From CAYPZL01 sp964415045 (GTDB lineage Bacteria; Planctomycetota; Phycisphaerae; Sedimentisphaerales; Anaerobacaceae), in NCBI GenBank assembly GCA_964415045.1, contig CAYPZL010000017.1:1-45155 (forward strand): 45,155 nucleotides of DNA. Direction: 5' to 3'. Positions 23,021 to 31,327 of this stretch are shown here, in pieces; position 1 is the first letter of the stretch; each line of letters begins with the position of its first letter. The notes beneath the pieces were generated by a model, which saw only the letters and a program-made list of their open reading frames with translations, did no database searches and was not told the DNA's origin. The translations under genes and the position numbers were made by a program.

Positions 23021-25984
23021 ATGTGCTTTAGGTTACTGATGATAGGTATTTTGCTCCTGGTGCCCGGGAGCGCAGCCGAAGCCGCTGGTCGCGGCGGCGT
23101 CCGGCGTTCGCCGCGACCTCGTGCCGTGGAGCGACTTGCGCGCGGACAGTGGGAAGGCCCCGACCTTCATTTGGCTGCCGAGGAGGTTCTCAGCCACCGT
23201 GCCGAGCCAGGCGGGCACACGCTGGTGTTTCGCGAGGGCTTTTCGTTAGTCTGCGCCGGCCGGCGGCTTACCAGCGACAGCGCGGTAGTGTGGATCGAAC
23301 CGGGCGACGTCAATGAGCCCAACGACGTGGCCGCCGGCTACCTGGTGCGGGCCTATCTGAGCGGACACGTCTCGGCCAAAGGCGGTGCTTATCCGCAAGT
23401 GCTTGATATAAAAGAAGTTACGCTGTGTCGCGGGAAGGAGGCGGTGTGGCAGGGGCAAATCGGCGGCGAGGTCTTTGTCACCGCCGAGCGGAAAGAGATC
23501 GCCAGCCCCCGGGGTTTGCCGCTGTTCGAGCAGGCCAGAGGCGCCTTCAAAGAGGCTGGCTTGAGGCCTCCGCCTGCGCTGGCGCTGCCGAAGCCGTCGA
23601 CGCCGACGGTGCCCTCGCTCAAGCCCGGCGCGCCGGCCAAAGCGCCGGCGGGCAATTCCGTCTTCTACGCGCCCTTAGGCGAGGCTCCGCTGGAGATTGA
23701 GCGAACCCGGTCCGATGACCAGGAGATTGTCACGGTGATCGGGCGGGCCTATGTGTGGTGGCAGGAGGCGGGCGAAGGCCGGCGGCAAGCCCGGCTCTTC
23801 GAGCTGGAGGCCGACAGCCTCGTTCTGTGGAGGGCGGTGACCGATCCCAACGAGAAGGGCCCGGAGCTGTCTGCGATGCAGCAGACGCAGGTGACCGGGA
23901 TCTACGTTTCCGGCGACGTTCTGCTGCGTGAGGGCCAGCGCACGATTCGCGCCAGCGAGCTGTATTACGACCTTCAATACAACCGTGGCCTGATCCGACA
24001 GGCGGTGATGCGGAGTTTCGACGTCTCGCGCAATATGCCGATCTACGTCCGGGCCAGGGAGTTGCGGCAGTTGGATGCGAGACGGTTCGAGGCCGACGAC
24101 GTCACGTTGACCACGAGTGAGTTTCGGACGCCACAAATCTCGGTCGAGGCCTCGAGCCTGCGGCTTGTCGACGTGACCGATGAGCCGGACGCAAGCGGAG
24201 AGGTCCCCAAGACCAGCTACGACGCCGAGATGAAGAACGTCCGGCTCAAATACTACAACACCACGCTCCTGGGATTGCCCTCGCTGCGCAGCAATCTGCA
24301 GAGGCCGGACGTGCCCATCAAGAGCGTGCGGGTCGGCGACAACAGCACCTTCGGCACGTCCGTGGAAACGCAGTGGTTTCTCAGCCGAATCCTCGGGCTC
24401 CGCGAGCCGGAAGGCACCGAGAGCACGCTCTCGCTCGACTATTACGGAGATCGCGGCCCCGGCGGCGGCGTCAGCATCGACTATGAACGCGAGAATTACT
24501 TCGGCCGGGTCCTCGGCTACATCATCGAAGACGATGGCGAGGATCGCCTGGGACGGACACGAAAAAACGTCGAGATCGACGACGAGACCCGCGGGCGATT
24601 CCTCCTGCAGCATCGCCAGTTCCTTGCCTACGACTGGCAGTTGACCGCCGAGGCCAGCTACCTGTCCGACGAAAACTTCCTGGAACAGTACTATCGCGGA
24701 GAGTTCCACGCGGGCAAGGAGCAGGAGACGCTCTTGCATCTCAAGCGCATCGAGGGCAACCATGGGCTTTCGGTTCTGGCCAAGGCTCGCGTCAACGATT
24801 TCCAGAACCAGGTAGAGGAGGTCCCGAGTCTGGAGTATCACTGGACGGGCCAGTCGTTCTGGAACGACCGGCTGCTGTTCTTCAGCGACACTCAACTCAG
24901 CCGGTACCGGTACCGCTACAGTTCGGAAGGACCGGACGGCGAGCCGGACAGCTTCTTTGCGTTTACGCAGACGCGCAACGAGATCGATCTGCCGGTGGCG
25001 GTCGGGCGGTCGAAGGTGGTTCCGTTCGTGGCAGGCACGTTTGCCTACGAGGACGGCGCGGGTTTTCAGGAGAATCTCGACGGTTCGCTGGATGCGAGGG
25101 AGGACGCCGTGGGGATTGGCGAGGCGGGCGTGCGTATGTCGACTCCGTCGTGGTGGCGCGTTTATCCGGACGTGGAATCGCGATTGCTGGATCTTCACCA
25201 GTTGCGGCATGTGATCACGCCGAGCGTTGCGGCCGTTACCTATACCGCCACCGACTCGGTGGCCGATCAGCGCAATACGCTGGACCTGGGCATCTACCAG
25301 CGCTGGCAAACGAAGAGGGGGCCTGCCGGGAAGCGTCGCACGGTGGACTGGCTGGAGCTGAACGTGGATTTCGTCTGGGTGGATGATTCGAGCGACGAGG
25401 TGGTCGGGCCGGACCGGTTCCTCTGGAACAAGCCCCTGATCCCGCTGGCCAACCCGCTGGCCCGAGATCTCCCTCCGCTGGACAGGCGAACGACCGAGGC
25501 GTTCGGGCCCCGCCATAACTACACCAGCACGGAGATGATTATGAGACTCAGCGATACAACGTCGATCCTGGGCGATGCCTATTTCGACATGCAGCGGGGC
25601 GTTGTCGAGCAGCTTGACGTCGGTTTCTCTCGTCTGTGCTGGCCGAACCTGACGTATTACGTGGGCAGCCGGTACCTGCGGGATGTGGACAACGGCCTGG
25701 GCGAGGTCGGCTCGACGGCGTTTACTTTCGCCGCGACGTACGTTCTCGACCCGCGCTACACGGCTGTTTTCTCCCAGCAGTATGATTTTGACTATGGCGC
25801 GAACATCCGTACGGATATAACGTTGATTCGCAAGTACCACCGCCTGAACTATGCCCTGACGTTCAGTGTAGATGAATCTGTGGACGAGCAATCGCTCGTC
25901 TTCAGCCTCTGGCCCCAGGGTGTTCCAGAACTTGGCTTCGGATTGCGACGATATATGGGATTGGGAGAATCAGTGGCCTATTAA
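23021..25984 (+). CDS. LptD/OstA-like outer-membrane LPS assembly protein
   Basis: This is a 987-residue protein with an N-terminal signal (LLMIGILLLVPGSAAEA). ATG 23021 or ATG 23039 could be the start; neither has a strong ribosome site. The first about 330 residues look like OstA/LptA-type jellyroll strands (HTLVFREGFSLVCAGRRLTSDSAVVW; ASELYYDLQYNRGLIRQAVMRS; VRARELRQLDARRFEADDVTLTTSEF). The segment LKYYNTTLLGLPSLRSNLQRPDVPIKSVRVGDNSTFG leads into a long series of alternating amphipathic strands typical of a 26-strand barrel, with charged periplasmic turns. In other diderms LptD inserts lipopolysaccharide into the outer leaflet with LptE. The paired disulfide cysteines of E. coli LptD are not evident. 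The outer-membrane role is probable; the exact substrate is not shown. Confidence 0.8.
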   Translation: MCFRLLMIGILLLVPGSAAEAAGRGGVRRSPRPRAVERLARGQWEGPDLHLAAEEVLSHRAEPGGHTLVFREGFSLVCAGRRLTSDSAVVWIEPGDVNEPNDVAAGYLVRAYLSGHVSAKGGAYPQVLDIKEVTLCRGKEAVWQGQIGGEVFVTAERKEIASPRGLPLFEQARGAFKEAGLRPPPALALPKPSTPTVPSLKPGAPAKAPAGNSVFYAPLGEAPLEIERTRSDDQEIVTVIGRAYVWWQEAGEGRRQARLFELEADSLVLWRAVTDPNEKGPELSAMQQTQVTGIYVSGDVLLREGQRTIRASELYYDLQYNRGLIRQAVMRSFDVSRNMPIYVRARELRQLDARRFEADDVTLTTSEFRTPQISVEASSLRLVDVTDEPDASGEVPKTSYDAEMKNVRLKYYNTTLLGLPSLRSNLQRPDVPIKSVRVGDNSTFGTSVETQWFLSRILGLREPEGTESTLSLDYYGDRGPGGGVSIDYERENYFGRVLGYIIEDDGEDRLGRTRKNVEIDDETRGRFLLQHRQFLAYDWQLTAEASYLSDENFLEQYYRGEFHAGKEQETLLHLKRIEGNHGLSVLAKARVNDFQNQVEEVPSLEYHWTGQSFWNDRLLFFSDTQLSRYRYRYSSEGPDGEPDSFFAFTQTRNEIDLPVAVGRSKVVPFVAGTFAYEDGAGFQENLDGSLDAREDAVGIGEAGVRMSTPSWWRVYPDVESRLLDLHQLRHVITPSVAAVTYTATDSVADQRNTLDLGIYQRWQTKRGPAGKRRTVDWLELNVDFVWVDDSSDEVVGPDRFLWNKPLIPLANPLARDLPPLDRRTTEAFGPRHNYTSTEMIMRLSDTTSILGDAYFDMQRGVVEQLDVGFSRLCWPNLTYYVGSRYLRDVDNGLGEVGSTAFTFAATYVLDPRYTAVFSQQYDFDYGANIRTDITLIRKYHRLNYALTFSVDESVDEQSLVFSLWPQGVPELGFGLRRYMGLGESVAY

Positions 25985-26103
25985 AAAAAGGGGGGCAGGG
26001 AGATGGCTTCTGTGTAAACTGGGGATGCTTGGGTGGTTTCGGCCTCGTTTGCGCCGTTTGCCACAGAATTTCTAAACGTCGGATTTATCGATTGTGCCGT
26101 GAG

Positions 26104-26109
26104 TATAAT
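26104..26109 (+). promoter_or_regulatory. -10 element for the aldolase gene
   Basis: TATAAT lies 20 bases before the aldolase ATG. The predicted transcript start falls near 26116, just ahead of the AAGGAG ribosome site at 26118-26123, giving a very short leader of about 14 bases. No convincing -35 is visible at 16-18 bases. Confidence 0.55.
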
Positions 26110-26129
26110 GGTTTTGTAAGGAGCAGACT

Positions 26130-27074
26130 ATGCCGTTAGTCAACACAAAGAAGATGTTTGAAATGGCCTACAAGAATGGCTATGCCGTTGGCGCGTTCAA
26201 CGTCAACAACATGGAAATCACGCAGGGCATCATCGAGGCCGTGGCCGAGAAGAAAGCCCCGCTTATTCTGCAAGTATCCCGGGGGGCGCGAGCCTACGCC
26301 AAGAACAGCTACTTGAAGGCCATCATCAACGTGGTCGTGGAAGAGAATCCGCAGATCCCGATTGCCATAAACCTCGATCACGGCGACACTTTCGAGACCT
26401 GCAAGCAGTTCGTGGATGACGGATTCACCTCGGTGATGATTGACGGTTCGCATCTGCCCTTCGAAGAGAATATTGCGTTGACCAAGCAGGTCGTCGAGTA
26501 CGCCCATCCCCGTGACGTGGTGGTGGAGGCCGAGCTGGGCCAGTTGGGTGGTATTGAGGAAGACGTTGTGGGCGTCGATGACGTCAGCAAGCACATCGCC
26601 GATCCGGACCAGGCGGTCGAATTCGTCGAGAAGAGCGGTTGCGATTCTCTGGCCATCGCCTGCGGGACCAGCCACGGGGCCTACAAGTTCAAAACCGAAC
26701 CCACCATCGCTTTTGATGTCATACAAGAGATAGGGGAGAGATTGCCGGGCTTCCCGCTGGTGATGCACGGTTCCAGCAGCGTCCTGAAGGAGTTTAAGGA
26801 CCTGATCAACAAGTACGGGGGTCAGATGCCGGACGCGATGGGGGTACCGGAGGATATGGTCACGAAGGCCTCGCAGATGGCCATGTGCAAGGTCAACATC
26901 GACACGGACCTTCGTATGGCCCTGACGGCCAAGATCCGGCAGGTCTTCGCCGAGAAGCCGGGCGAGTTCGATCCGCGCAAATACCTGGGCCCGGGCCGGG
27001 ATGCCATCCGCGAGATGGTGCTCCACAAGCTCGACGTGCTGGGCTGTGCCGGAAAGGCCGAAGAGTGTCTGTGA
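26130..27074 (+). CDS. Class II fructose-bisphosphate aldolase
   Basis: This 314-residue protein has an AAGGAG ribosome site 6 bases before the ATG. It shows the class II aldolase pattern: YAVGAFNVNNMEITQGIIEA at the N-terminus, NLDHGD near 80-85 (catalytic Asp and zinc-ligand His), VVEAELGQLGG with a further metal-ligand Glu, GTSHGAYK and PLVMHGSSS carrying the remaining zinc-ligand His residues, and KVNIDTDLR in the phosphate-binding part. It cleaves or makes fructose 1,6-bisphosphate in glycolysis and gluconeogenesis; relatives act on tagatose or sulfo-sugar bisphosphates. The nearby galactose-releasing enzymes make a tagatose role conceivable, but the gene is separate from that locus and the usual glycolytic role is favoured. 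Confidence 0.93.
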   Translation: MPLVNTKKMFEMAYKNGYAVGAFNVNNMEITQGIIEAVAEKKAPLILQVSRGARAYAKNSYLKAIINVVVEENPQIPIAINLDHGDTFETCKQFVDDGFTSVMIDGSHLPFEENIALTKQVVEYAHPRDVVVEAELGQLGGIEEDVVGVDDVSKHIADPDQAVEFVEKSGCDSLAIACGTSHGAYKFKTEPTIAFDVIQEIGERLPGFPLVMHGSSSVLKEFKDLINKYGGQMPDAMGVPEDMVTKASQMAMCKVNIDTDLRMALTAKIRQVFAEKPGEFDPRKYLGPGRDAIREMVLHKLDVLGCAGKAEECL

Positions 27075-27205
27075 GAGCATCCAACGTCGGGCACGACGGC
27101 GATGAGTAAAACGTGTGTGGCCGACGGCACAGGGGCCTGCAATACCCTTGTGCCTCAGGCCGGTTTCGGCGTCGCCGGGGCCTCGTAGTGGAAAGGAGCG
27201 GTTCA

Positions 27206-29554
27206 GTGGTGCGCGATACAGCGAAAGAAACCTCGTCCGGGATCGACCGGTCGAAATCCGGTGTTCGGAATGCCAGGGTCACGGTTGTGGCCTTGCTCTC
27301 CTGTGCGTTGCTGCTGGTTGCGGCTTGTTGGGTCGGCGGCTACCGGTGCTGGGCGGATACGCAGGAGCAGATGGCGGTTGTCCAGGCGGTTTCTCCGGCT
27401 TTGGCGCAGGTGCCGGCCGGTTCGGAGCCGGTCTCGGTCAAGCCGGACCTGGTTGCCGAGGCGTCCGAGCTGATCTGTCGCGGGGCCTTCCGCGAGGCGG
27501 GCGAGCGCCTCCGCGTGGCCGAGACGCTCGGAGACGGGCGCGTTGGGGATCTCAAGGGGATCGTCCAGCGATACGAGCAGATCGGCCGGGAGCGCAAGCT
27601 GGCGAAGGAGGCGGCCTACCAGAAGCAGCGTGTCGAGCTGGCGCAGTTGCAATCGACCGTCGATCTGGAGCGCCGCGATGTCCCGACAATCGACGCGAAC
27701 GCCGTAGACGGCGCCGACGACCCGAACGAGCCGAACGATGTCACCGACGTCCTGGCCGTGGTGGTGAAAGCCGCTGAGTTTGCCGATAGCGACCAGAAGG
27801 CCGAACTCCTCGCGGACCCGTATGTCCAGAAGGTCATGCAGGAAGCCGTCGACCGCAGCATTCTGCTGGAGGCCGAGGGCAAATGGCTCAACGCCTACAC
27901 CCGCTACTATTACTGGCTCCAGGCGATTGACCCGAACAACAAGGGCTATTCCACGCACGCCGAGGAGCTGCTCGAGCGCGCCGGCATTGCCGCTTCTTTT
28001 CAGGACAGCCCCTGCGAAACGCGGAAAGAACGCTATGACGGCGTCGTGAAGCTCATGTTTGAGCGCGCCATCGAGGCGCTGGACCTGCACTACGTCAACA
28101 GCATCAGCTACCCCGAGATGGCCACAAAGGCGATCAAGCGTTGCGACCTGCTTGCCGAGGTGCTCACCATTACGTTCGCCAATGACGCCGAGGCGACGAA
28201 GGACATGACGTTCGAGCCGCCGGCGCCGGAGAAGGTGACGGCCTGGTCGGTGGCTCTGGCGGGACTGCGCGACGAGATCGAGGCGTCGATCGAGAGTTTT
28301 GGCAAGGACGAGTTCCTCGACGTTCTGGACAAGGTCCTGGCCATCAATGAAACGACGGTCGAGCTTCCGCGCCGGCCGCTGATCGCCCATTTCTCCGAGG
28401 CGGCCCTGGAAACCCTGGATCCCTACACGGTCATGGTCTGGCCGCGTCAGGTACAGGATTTCGAGAAGGTCATGATGAACGAATTCACCGGCATCGGCAT
28501 CGAAATCTCCAAGCCGAGGGGCTTGCTGACGGTCGCCAGCCTGCTGCCCGACACCCCGGCCTACCGGGCGGGCCTGGATGCCGGGGACGTGATCGAGAAG
28601 GTCGACGGTGTCCCCACCATCGACATGAGTCTGCTGTGTGCGGTCAAGAAGATCACCGGTCCGAAGGGCACGAAGGTCAACTTGACGATCCGCCGCCGGG
28701 GACGGGAGGACACGTACGACGTCACCATCACCCGGGATCGAATTATCGTGCCGACCATCCGGGGCTGGCAGAGAACGGAAGGCGGGGATTGGCTGTACAT
28801 GCTGGATGAGGACGATCGCATCGGCTACATTCGCATCACGAGTTTCTCGGGCGATACCGCCAGCGACCTGGAACGCGTTCTCAATCGGCTGGAGGCCGAC
28901 GGTATGAACGGGCTGATTCTCGACCTTCGCTTCAACACGGGAGGGCTGCTGGACAGCGCCGTGAAAGTCGTGGACAAGTTCCTGGCCGAGGGCCTGATCG
29001 TTCGCACGCAGCCGAAGGCCAATATGATTCCCGCCTATGAGCACGCACACCGCCGCGGGACCCATCCGGACTACCCGCTGGTGATTCTGATCAATTCGCA
29101 CTCCGCCAGCGCCTCGGAGATCGTGGCGGGCGCCCTGGCCGACGAACGATACGAGCGAGCGGTCCTGGTGGGGACGCGCACGCACGGCAAGGGGAGCGTC
29201 CAGGGCATTACCCACTATCCCGGCGGGCGGGCTGAGCTGAAGTATACCATGGCCTACTACCATTTGCCTTCCGGGCAGCGGGTCAAGAGCCGCGACGCCG
29301 TGGAGAAGGAAGGGCGCAAGGATTGGGGCGTCGGCCCTGACGTCGAGGTGAAACTGACCAGCGAAGAACTCAAGAAAATGCTCGACGTTCAGCGGGACAA
29401 TGACGTGCTGGTCCAGGCCAACCGCACCGACAACGGAACGTCCTTGAACAAGCACAGCATTGACGAGACCCTCCAGGCAGACCCGCAGTTGGCCGTTGGG
29501 CTTCTCGTCTTGAAGGCGCAAACGCTCAAGACCGGTGTGGTTGCCGCCAACTAA
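27206..29554 (+). CDS. S41-family C-terminal processing protease (CtpA/Prc type)
   Basis: The product is 782 residues from GTG 27206, chosen because AAAGGAG stands 7 bases upstream; the open frame upstream is Arg-rich and unlikely. One membrane anchor follows (VTVVALLSCALLLVAACWVGG, about 25-45), placing the enzyme in the periplasm. Residues about 70-410 are helical, charged and partly repetitive. A PDZ domain lies near 440-530 (FTGIGIEI, GLDAGDVIEKVDGV). The peptidase core is near 560-720 (GYIRITSFSG, LDLRFNTGG), with the Ser of SASASE and the Lys of HGKGS forming the expected Ser/Lys pair. Prc/CtpA enzymes trim the C-termini of envelope proteins, including peptidoglycan hydrolases. The long N-terminal helical part is more extensive than in CtpA. 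The stop is 3 bases before the foldback element. Confidence 0.93.
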   Translation: MVRDTAKETSSGIDRSKSGVRNARVTVVALLSCALLLVAACWVGGYRCWADTQEQMAVVQAVSPALAQVPAGSEPVSVKPDLVAEASELICRGAFREAGERLRVAETLGDGRVGDLKGIVQRYEQIGRERKLAKEAAYQKQRVELAQLQSTVDLERRDVPTIDANAVDGADDPNEPNDVTDVLAVVVKAAEFADSDQKAELLADPYVQKVMQEAVDRSILLEAEGKWLNAYTRYYYWLQAIDPNNKGYSTHAEELLERAGIAASFQDSPCETRKERYDGVVKLMFERAIEALDLHYVNSISYPEMATKAIKRCDLLAEVLTITFANDAEATKDMTFEPPAPEKVTAWSVALAGLRDEIEASIESFGKDEFLDVLDKVLAINETTVELPRRPLIAHFSEAALETLDPYTVMVWPRQVQDFEKVMMNEFTGIGIEISKPRGLLTVASLLPDTPAYRAGLDAGDVIEKVDGVPTIDMSLLCAVKKITGPKGTKVNLTIRRRGREDTYDVTITRDRIIVPTIRGWQRTEGGDWLYMLDEDDRIGYIRITSFSGDTASDLERVLNRLEADGMNGLILDLRFNTGGLLDSAVKVVDKFLAEGLIVRTQPKANMIPAYEHAHRRGTHPDYPLVILINSHSASASEIVAGALADERYERAVLVGTRTHGKGSVQGITHYPGGRAELKYTMAYYHLPSGQRVKSRDAVEKEGRKDWGVGPDVEVKLTSEELKKMLDVQRDNDVLVQANRTDNGTSLNKHSIDETLQADPQLAVGLLVLKAQTLKTGVVAAN

Positions 29555-29557
29555 GAA

Positions 29558-29731
29558 GTAGAGTTTTGCAAAATGGAGATTAGGCTTATATTCTTCAAGG
29601 AAATCGTTGGTGTGATTTCCTTGAAGACAGAGGTTAAATATCTACACCCAAAGCACTTACGTCCTCGGGAGGAAAAATCGACAAGGAGATTTTTTCCTCC
29701 CTAAAGTAAGCCTAATCTCCATTTTGCAAAA
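29558..29731. repeat. Foldback element with 25-bp perfect inverted ends and two internal hairpins
   Basis: Bases 29564-29588 and 29707-29731 are a perfect 25-bp inverted repeat; each arm begins with the palindrome TTTTGCAAAA. Inside are two hairpins: CTTCAAGGAAATC (29593-29605) with its exact complement at 29614-29626, and GGGAGGAAAAATC (29667-29679) with 29688-29701 (one-base bulge). Both have 8-base loops and apices of the form ATC-loop-GAT. The 34 bases 29558-29591 recur in reverse at window positions 1-34, extending 6 bases outside the inverted arm on that side. The element is visibly AT-rich in a GC-rich setting and has no ORF. It fills the gap between the S41 protease stop and lysS. It could be a MITE-like mobile element, a structured RNA or a 3-prime processing element. 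Confidence 0.9.
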
Positions 29732-29778
29732 GTTCAGTAAGAAGACAGCCCTTTCAGTGACACGAGGTTGTGGTTTTG

Positions 29779-31242
29779 ATGCAGCAGACCGATACGGACC
29801 GATTCGAACAGCAAAGACGCGAGAAATGCTCGCAAATCGAAGCCCTGAATATTGACCCTTACGGGTCGCGATACGCCGATGCCGAGCCGGCGGCGGCGGT
29901 CAAGGCCCGGTTCAAAGACGATGACGACAGCCAGCGGGCCCGGTGCGCCGGCCGGATCGTGCTCCTGCGCGACATCGGCAAGCTCATCTTTCTGACCCTC
30001 CGGGACCGCAGCGGAACCATCCAGGTCGGCCTGAGCAAGAAACTGCTCGCCGAGCAGTGGCAACTGGCCAAGCTGCTCGACCTCGGTGACATCATCGGCG
30101 CCTCCGGCATGCTCGGAAAAACCAAGACGGGCGAAATCACCATCTGGGTCGACGAAGGCGGACTGACCTTTCTGAGCAAGTGTCTCTGCCAGCCCCCGGA
30201 GAAGTTTCACGGACTGGCCGACGTCGACCAGCGCTATCGGCAGCGCTACGTCGATCTGTGGGCCAACCCCGAGGTGCTGGAGCGGTTCCACAAGCGCAGC
30301 GCCATCGTGGCGACGATTCGTCGTTTTCTCGAAGAACGCGGGTTCCTCGAGGTCGAGACGCCCATGATGCAGACGATTGCCGGCGGAGCCGCGGCCAAAC
30401 CCTTCATCACTCATCACAACAGCCTCGATCTGGACCTGTACCTGCGAATTTCCCCGGAGCTGTTTCTCAAACGCCTCCTGGTCGGCGGGATGGAGCGCGT
30501 CTTCGAGATCAACCGGAACTTCCGCAACGAGGGATTGAGCCGCCAGCACAACCCCGAATTCACCATGATGGAAGTCTACCAGGCCTATGGCGACTACAAC
30601 GTCATGATGGACCTGACCGAGGATCTCATCTCGGCCTGTGTGGACGCCCATTGCCCGGGGACGAAGCTGCCGTTCGGCAGTCTGGAGATCGACCTGGCCC
30701 GGCCCTGGCGCCGGGCGCGATATGCGGACCTGCTCCGGGAGTACGGCGGTTGTGACATCGACGACCTGGACGCCGTGCGGGACAGGGCCCGCGCGCTGGA
30801 GATCGACGAAGCGGATATGGACGATGTGGTGGTGGTGAACGAGGTTTTCGAGGCGACGGTCGAGGATCGATTGGTCGATCCGACGTTTGTAATGGACTAT
30901 CCGGCCGCCCTGTGTCCCCTGACCAAGCGCAGCAAGGCCAACCCGGCGTACGCCGAGCGATTCGAGCTGTTCATCGCCGGCATGGAGCTGGCCAACGCGT
31001 ACACCGAGCTGAACGATCCCGCGCAGCAGTACGAGAACTTCATGATCCAGCTCAAGGGCCAGGAGGACACGATGGCGACGATGGATACCGACTTCATCAC
31101 CGCCCTGAAATACGGCATGCCGCCGGCGGGAGGGCTGGGCATCGGCATCGACCGGCTCGTGATGGTTCTCACGGGCGCGACCTCGATTCGGGACGTCGTC
31201 CTGTTTCCGCAACTGAAACCGGCGGCGCCCGAGGGCAAGTAG
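29779..31242 (+). CDS. lysS: Lysyl-tRNA synthetase, class II
   Basis: The product is 487 residues from ATG 29779 (GTG 29770 is an alternative; GAGG stands just before it). An OB-fold anticodon-binding domain covers about 50-145 (GRIVLLRDIGKLIFLTLRDRSGTIQ). The class II catalytic core follows: motif 1 around GFLEVETPMMQTIAGGAAAKPF, motif 2 FEINRNFRNEGLSRQHNPEFTMMEVY, and motif 3 GLGIGIDRLVMVLTG near the end. The HNPEFTMMEVY and ELANAYTELNDP segments distinguish LysRS from AspRS/AsnRS. It charges tRNA-Lys in the cytoplasm. Its promoter is not obvious, and the foldback element takes up most of the space upstream, so transcription may depend on sequence in or before that element. Confidence 0.96.
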   Translation: MQQTDTDRFEQQRREKCSQIEALNIDPYGSRYADAEPAAAVKARFKDDDDSQRARCAGRIVLLRDIGKLIFLTLRDRSGTIQVGLSKKLLAEQWQLAKLLDLGDIIGASGMLGKTKTGEITIWVDEGGLTFLSKCLCQPPEKFHGLADVDQRYRQRYVDLWANPEVLERFHKRSAIVATIRRFLEERGFLEVETPMMQTIAGGAAAKPFITHHNSLDLDLYLRISPELFLKRLLVGGMERVFEINRNFRNEGLSRQHNPEFTMMEVYQAYGDYNVMMDLTEDLISACVDAHCPGTKLPFGSLEIDLARPWRRARYADLLREYGGCDIDDLDAVRDRARALEIDEADMDDVVVVNEVFEATVEDRLVDPTFVMDYPAALCPLTKRSKANPAYAERFELFIAGMELANAYTELNDPAQQYENFMIQLKGQEDTMATMDTDFITALKYGMPPAGGLGIGIDRLVMVLTGATSIRDVVLFPQLKPAAPEGK

Positions 31243-31267
31243 GCGGGCCCGAAGGGGCTCGGCCCGC
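31243..31267 (+). terminator. Stem-loop immediately after lysS
   Basis: GCGGGCC (31243-31249) pairs with GGCCCGC (31261-31267), starting right after the lysS stop. No U tract follows, so it may be a pause or 3-prime stabilising structure and not a full terminator. Confidence 0.35.
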
Positions 31268-31327
31268 GTGTAGGATAGGGACGATCCGTCGCCCGACGAT
31301 TGGGGTGGCGGACGTCGTGACAGGCAG

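Noticed and set aside
23675..25891. A 738-codon minus-strand frame opposite the LptD-like gene.
   Set aside because: It is an antisense shadow; the plus-strand frame has a signal peptide and a continuous barrel pattern.
29558..29731. Reading the foldback element as a complete insertion sequence.
   Set aside because: At 174 bases with no ORF it cannot encode a transposase, and no target duplication is visible (flanks GAA and GTT differ).
1..29731. The two foldback copies as ends of a 29.7-kb mobile island.
   Set aside because: The genes between are mostly housekeeping or locus-like with uniform composition, there is no integrase or transposase, and the two copies are better explained as separate insertions.
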